A DNA stretch of 64,000 nucleotides, taken from positions 88,494,750 to 88,558,749 of the forward strand of contig CM042015.1 of the NCBI GenBank assembly GCA_023525715.1, given 5' to 3'. The position numbers and the translations under genes were made by a program. The notes under the pieces are model-generated. The model was not told where the DNA came from and did not search any database. It saw only the letters and a program-made list of their open reading frames with translations. The DNA is from Cichorium intybus (Eukaryota; Streptophyta; Magnoliopsida; Asterales; Asteraceae). Of this stretch, positions 60,898-64,000 are shown in pieces. Each line of letters opens with the position of its first letter. The stretch's first letter is position 1.

Positions 60898-63800
60898 TTA
60901 AATGGATTCCGTCCTCGGAATCTTTTCGTAATCTGTGAAATCTGGATATCTTCTTTTCATTTCTTCTAGCGTCTCCCAAGTTAGGTTTGACCCTAATGGG
61001 TGCTTCCATTTAACTAGTACAAGGTCAATCTCCTTGTTCCTTAGCTTCTTAGTCTGCATCTTTAGAATCGCTTCAGGTTCTTCAATCAGTCTGCTAGGAG
61101 TCTCCACCCTCAAGTCTGTATACGGTATTACTAGCTCTTCTTTACCAAAGTACTTTTTCAAGTAGCATACATGAAAGGTATCATGTATTCCACTGAGTTC
61201 TGGTAGTAACTCCAGCTTAAATGCCTGTAACCCAACTCTCTTCAGGATTTTAAAAGGTCCAATGTACCTTGGACTCAGCTTTCCTCTTTTACCAAATCTA
61301 ACTACACCCTTCCACGGTGACACTTTTATCATCACTAGATCACCTTCTTGTAAATCATACGGTCTTTTCTTTAAATTGGAGTAACTCTTCTGTCGGTCTT
61401 GTGCTGCTTTCATATTAGCCTAAATCACTCCAATTTTCTCATTGGTCACTCGTACAATTTCTGGTCCTGTCAACTTAGTCTCACCCGCCTCCAGCCAGCA
61501 TAAAGGAGTTCTACATTTTCTACCATACAATGCCTCAAAGGGTGGCATTTTAATGCTAGAATGGTAGCTATTGTTATACGCAAACTCCACTAAGGGCAGG
61601 TGTTCATCCCAACTGCCTCCAAAATCCATCACGCATGATCGTAGCATGTCTTCTACTGTCTGAATCGTTCGTTCACTCTGACCATCCGTTTGTGGATGAT
61701 ACGCTGTACTTAGCTGAATTCTTGTTCCCATTTTCTCTTGTAAGGCTCTCCAAAAGTTAGAGGTAAATCTGGGGTCTCTGTCTGACACGATGAACAACGG
61801 TGCACCATATCTTCTTAACACTTCATCTATATACAACTGGGCTAACTGCTCCAATGGAGTAGTTTCTTTTATGGCTAGAAATAGTGCACTCTTGGTCAAC
61901 CGGTCCACTATGACCCATATGCTATCATAACCACTTCTCGTTCTCGGTAGCCCCATAATGAAATCCATAGTTACATCTTCCCACTTTCCGGTTGGAATGT
62001 GCAAAGACTGGGCATCTCCATGCGGGACTTGATGTTCCGCCTTGACTTGTGCACAAATGACACACTTGGAGATGTACTTAGCTATCCTCTTCTTCATTCT
62101 AGGCCACCAGTACTGTTTTTTCAGATCTTGATAAGTCTTGGTACTCCCTGGATGTATAGAATACTTTGACTTATGCGACTCTTCTAGAATCAGCTTTCTC
62201 AAACCTCCTGCTTTCGGTACCCAAATGCGGTTCTTGAAAGTCTTCAACCCTTGACTGTTGGTTTCAAACTGCATGTCTTTTCCTAGTTTTTCATCTTTCA
62301 GGTCTCCACTTTCTTCAACTTTCTGTTGAGCTGCTTTAATTTGCTCTATAATACTGGACACTAGCTCTATACGCATCGATCTTGCCTTGATTCTTTTCTC
62401 AGGAGCTTTTCTACTCAATGCATCTGCTACTACATTTGCTTTACCTGGATGGTATACAATGTCGCAATCATAGTCACTGATCAACTCTAGCCATCTGCTC
62501 TGTCTCATGTTCAACTCTTTTTGAGTGAACACATACTGTAAACTTTTGTGATCGGTGAATAGTTTGCACTTTGTTCCATACAAGTAATGTCTCCAAATCT
62601 TCAAGGCAAATACGATCGCTGCAAGCTCTAGATCATGGGTTGTGTACTTTTTCTCTGGATCTTTCAACTGTCTGGAAGCGTATGCTATAACCTTCCCTCT
62701 CTGCATCAATACACAGCCAAGCCCCCGATGCGAGGCATCGCTGTATACTTCAAAGTCTTCTGTCCCATCTGGTAACGTAAGGACTGGCGCGTTACACAAC
62801 TTTTCTTTTAATGTAGCGAAAGCTCTTTCTTGTTCTTCTTGCCATCTAAATTTCTCCTCTTTCCGGGTTAGTCGTGTAAGTGGCACAACTATACGGGAGA
62901 AATCTTGAATAAATCTCCGATAATACCCGGCAAGTCCGAGAAAACTTCTGACTTCTGTTGGCGTCTTGGGTGGCTCCCATTTCATCACTGCTTCAACTTT
63001 TGCTGGGTCAACTTTTATACCTTGGATAGAAACAACATGTCCAAGGAACTGCACCTCTCGCATCCAAAACTCGCACTTGGAGAACTTTGCATATAGCTGT
63101 TCTCGCCTCAAAGTCTCAAGCACTGTTCGCAAGTGACTCGCATGCTCTTCCTTGTTCTTTGAGTATATCAGTATGTCATCTATGAACACTATAACAAACC
63201 GGTCTAGAAATGGTTTACAGACTCGATTCATTAAGTCCATAAACACCGCTGGTGCATTGGTAAGACCGAATGGCATCACTAAGAACTCGTAATGCCCGTA
63301 TCGGGTACGGAACGCTGTCTTCTCCACATCACTTTCTTTCACTCTGACTTGGTGATAACCCGATCTCAAGTCAATCTTGGAAAAATAATCTGCACCTTGT
63401 AGCTGATCAAACAAATCGTCTATTCTGGGCAACGGGTAACGGTTCTTGATTGTAATCTTGTTCAATTCTCTGTAATCAATGCACATTCGCATTGATCCAT
63501 CTTTCTTCTTTACAAACAGAACTGGAGCACCCCACGGAGAAGAACTAGGCCTAATAAAGCCTTTATCTAGTAACTCCTGCAACTGGGACATTAATTCCCG
63601 CATCTCTGTTGGTGCTAACCGGTACGGTGCTCGTGCTATTGGGGAAGCTCCTGGAACAAGATCTATTCGGAACTCAACTTGCCTTTCTGGTGGCAAGCCT
63701 GGTAACTCATCTGGGAAAACTTCTGGGAATTCTTTTACTACTTCTATGTCTTTATATGTCTGTTTTACTTTGTCTTCAGTCATCACATAAGCCAGGTATG

Positions 63801-64000
63801 ATACACACCCTTTCCTGATACACCTTCGAGCTTTTGCCACACTAATGAGACTTGGCACATGCTTGCTTCTTTCTCCATATACGTACACTTTAGCTCCTAG
63901 GGTTTTTACAGACACCCTCTTCTGTCCACAGGCTATCTTCGCGTCATTGGCACCAAGCCAATCCATCCCAATTATCACATCAAAGGACTTAATTCCAATG
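60898..64000 (-). pseudogene. gypsy pol with chromodomain-like tail, one in-frame stop, 5' end outside window
   Basis: Reading from the window edge, order is: end of retropepsin (VIIGMDWLGAND), RT (YRLAPTEM, DYRELNKIT, FSKIDLRSGYHQ, catalytic FIDDILIYS), RNase H (VYSDASHRGLGCVL, TTHDLELAAIVFAL), integrase zinc finger (HPGSTKTY, CVICAQVK), DDE core (MDFIMGLPRT, VSDRDPRFTS, DGQSERTIQ). Then comes the C-terminal part (AAQDRQKSY, GPFKILKR, HDTFHVCYLKK) and a chromodomain-like VLVKWKH...NLTWE that ends at 60898. A TAG at 61420-61422 interrupts GVI-stop-ANMKAAQ, where relatives carry Gln; otherwise the frame is open. The protein is probably inactive only through that single change. Confidence 0.9.

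Larger units (their letters stand above)
58378..64000 (-). mobile_element. Ty3/gypsy retrotransposon (Tekay/chromovirus-like), partial
   Basis: Minus strand. The 3' LTR (60886-58378) is preceded by purine tract AAGGAGGGGTGAC. The pol frame runs upstream to the window edge at 64000 and continues beyond it. The insertion target is the copia RT; GCTTT (58373-58377) is the expected left duplication, and its partner lies outside the window. Confidence 0.9.

Overview
The window is nuclear DNA from a flowering plant. It has spliced genes with GT-AG introns, plant-only gene families (OBAP, NPF transporter, LRR-malectin receptor kinase) and a dense set of plant transposons (copia, gypsy, Mutator, hAT, PIF/Harbinger, CACTA, SINE). 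The gene structures and AT-rich introns fit a eudicot; the species cannot be fixed from this sequence alone.

Layout. 0-12 kb: two convergent oil-body-associated protein (OBAP2-like) genes, at 50-929 (+) and 10196-11804 (-). They are separated by AT-rich repeat DNA that holds a (TA)n-embedded MITE, two hAT MITEs and a decayed hAT (DUF4371) transposase. 12.4-17.3 kb: a Mutator-like element with long imperfect terminal inverted repeats (TIRs). Inside it sits a very young non-autonomous copia element that encodes only gag and protease and carries about 17 copies of a 30-bp repeat in its leader. 17-27 kb: no gene recognised, but a solo LTR with a nested MITE, a Harbinger MITE nested in another, and two CACTA ends. 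27.8-30.1 kb: a complete six-exon NRT1/PTR (NPF4-like) transporter (-). 31.6-32.7 kb: a Harbinger element holding a hAT MITE and a strand-asymmetric C-rich minisatellite. 35.6-37.2 kb: a Pack-MULE with a 9-bp target duplication that carries shuffled fragments of a FERONIA-type receptor kinase ectodomain. 37.4-42.2 kb: a nearly intact copia element with a rearranged 5' LTR and its polyprotein split into two ORFs at a C-run. 42.6 kb: a tRNA-derived SINE. 44.2-50.9 kb: a roughly 24-exon LRR-malectin receptor kinase (-). 54-64 kb: a three-layer nest in which a Tork-like copia interrupts an older copia fragment and is itself interrupted by a Tekay-like gypsy that runs off the window.

The four host genes look intact: lipid-droplet protein (two copies), proton-coupled transport, and cell-surface signalling. 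They show no sign of acting as a cluster. I saw no clearly new multi-gene system. The most notable structures are the gene-shuffling Pack-MULE, the inverted U5/PBS segment in the copia 5' LTR, the C-run frameshift junction in the same element, and the precise presence/absence of an intron between the two OBAP genes. All exon boundaries were set by eye from reading frame, splice dinucleotides and comparison of the copies; none has transcript support.
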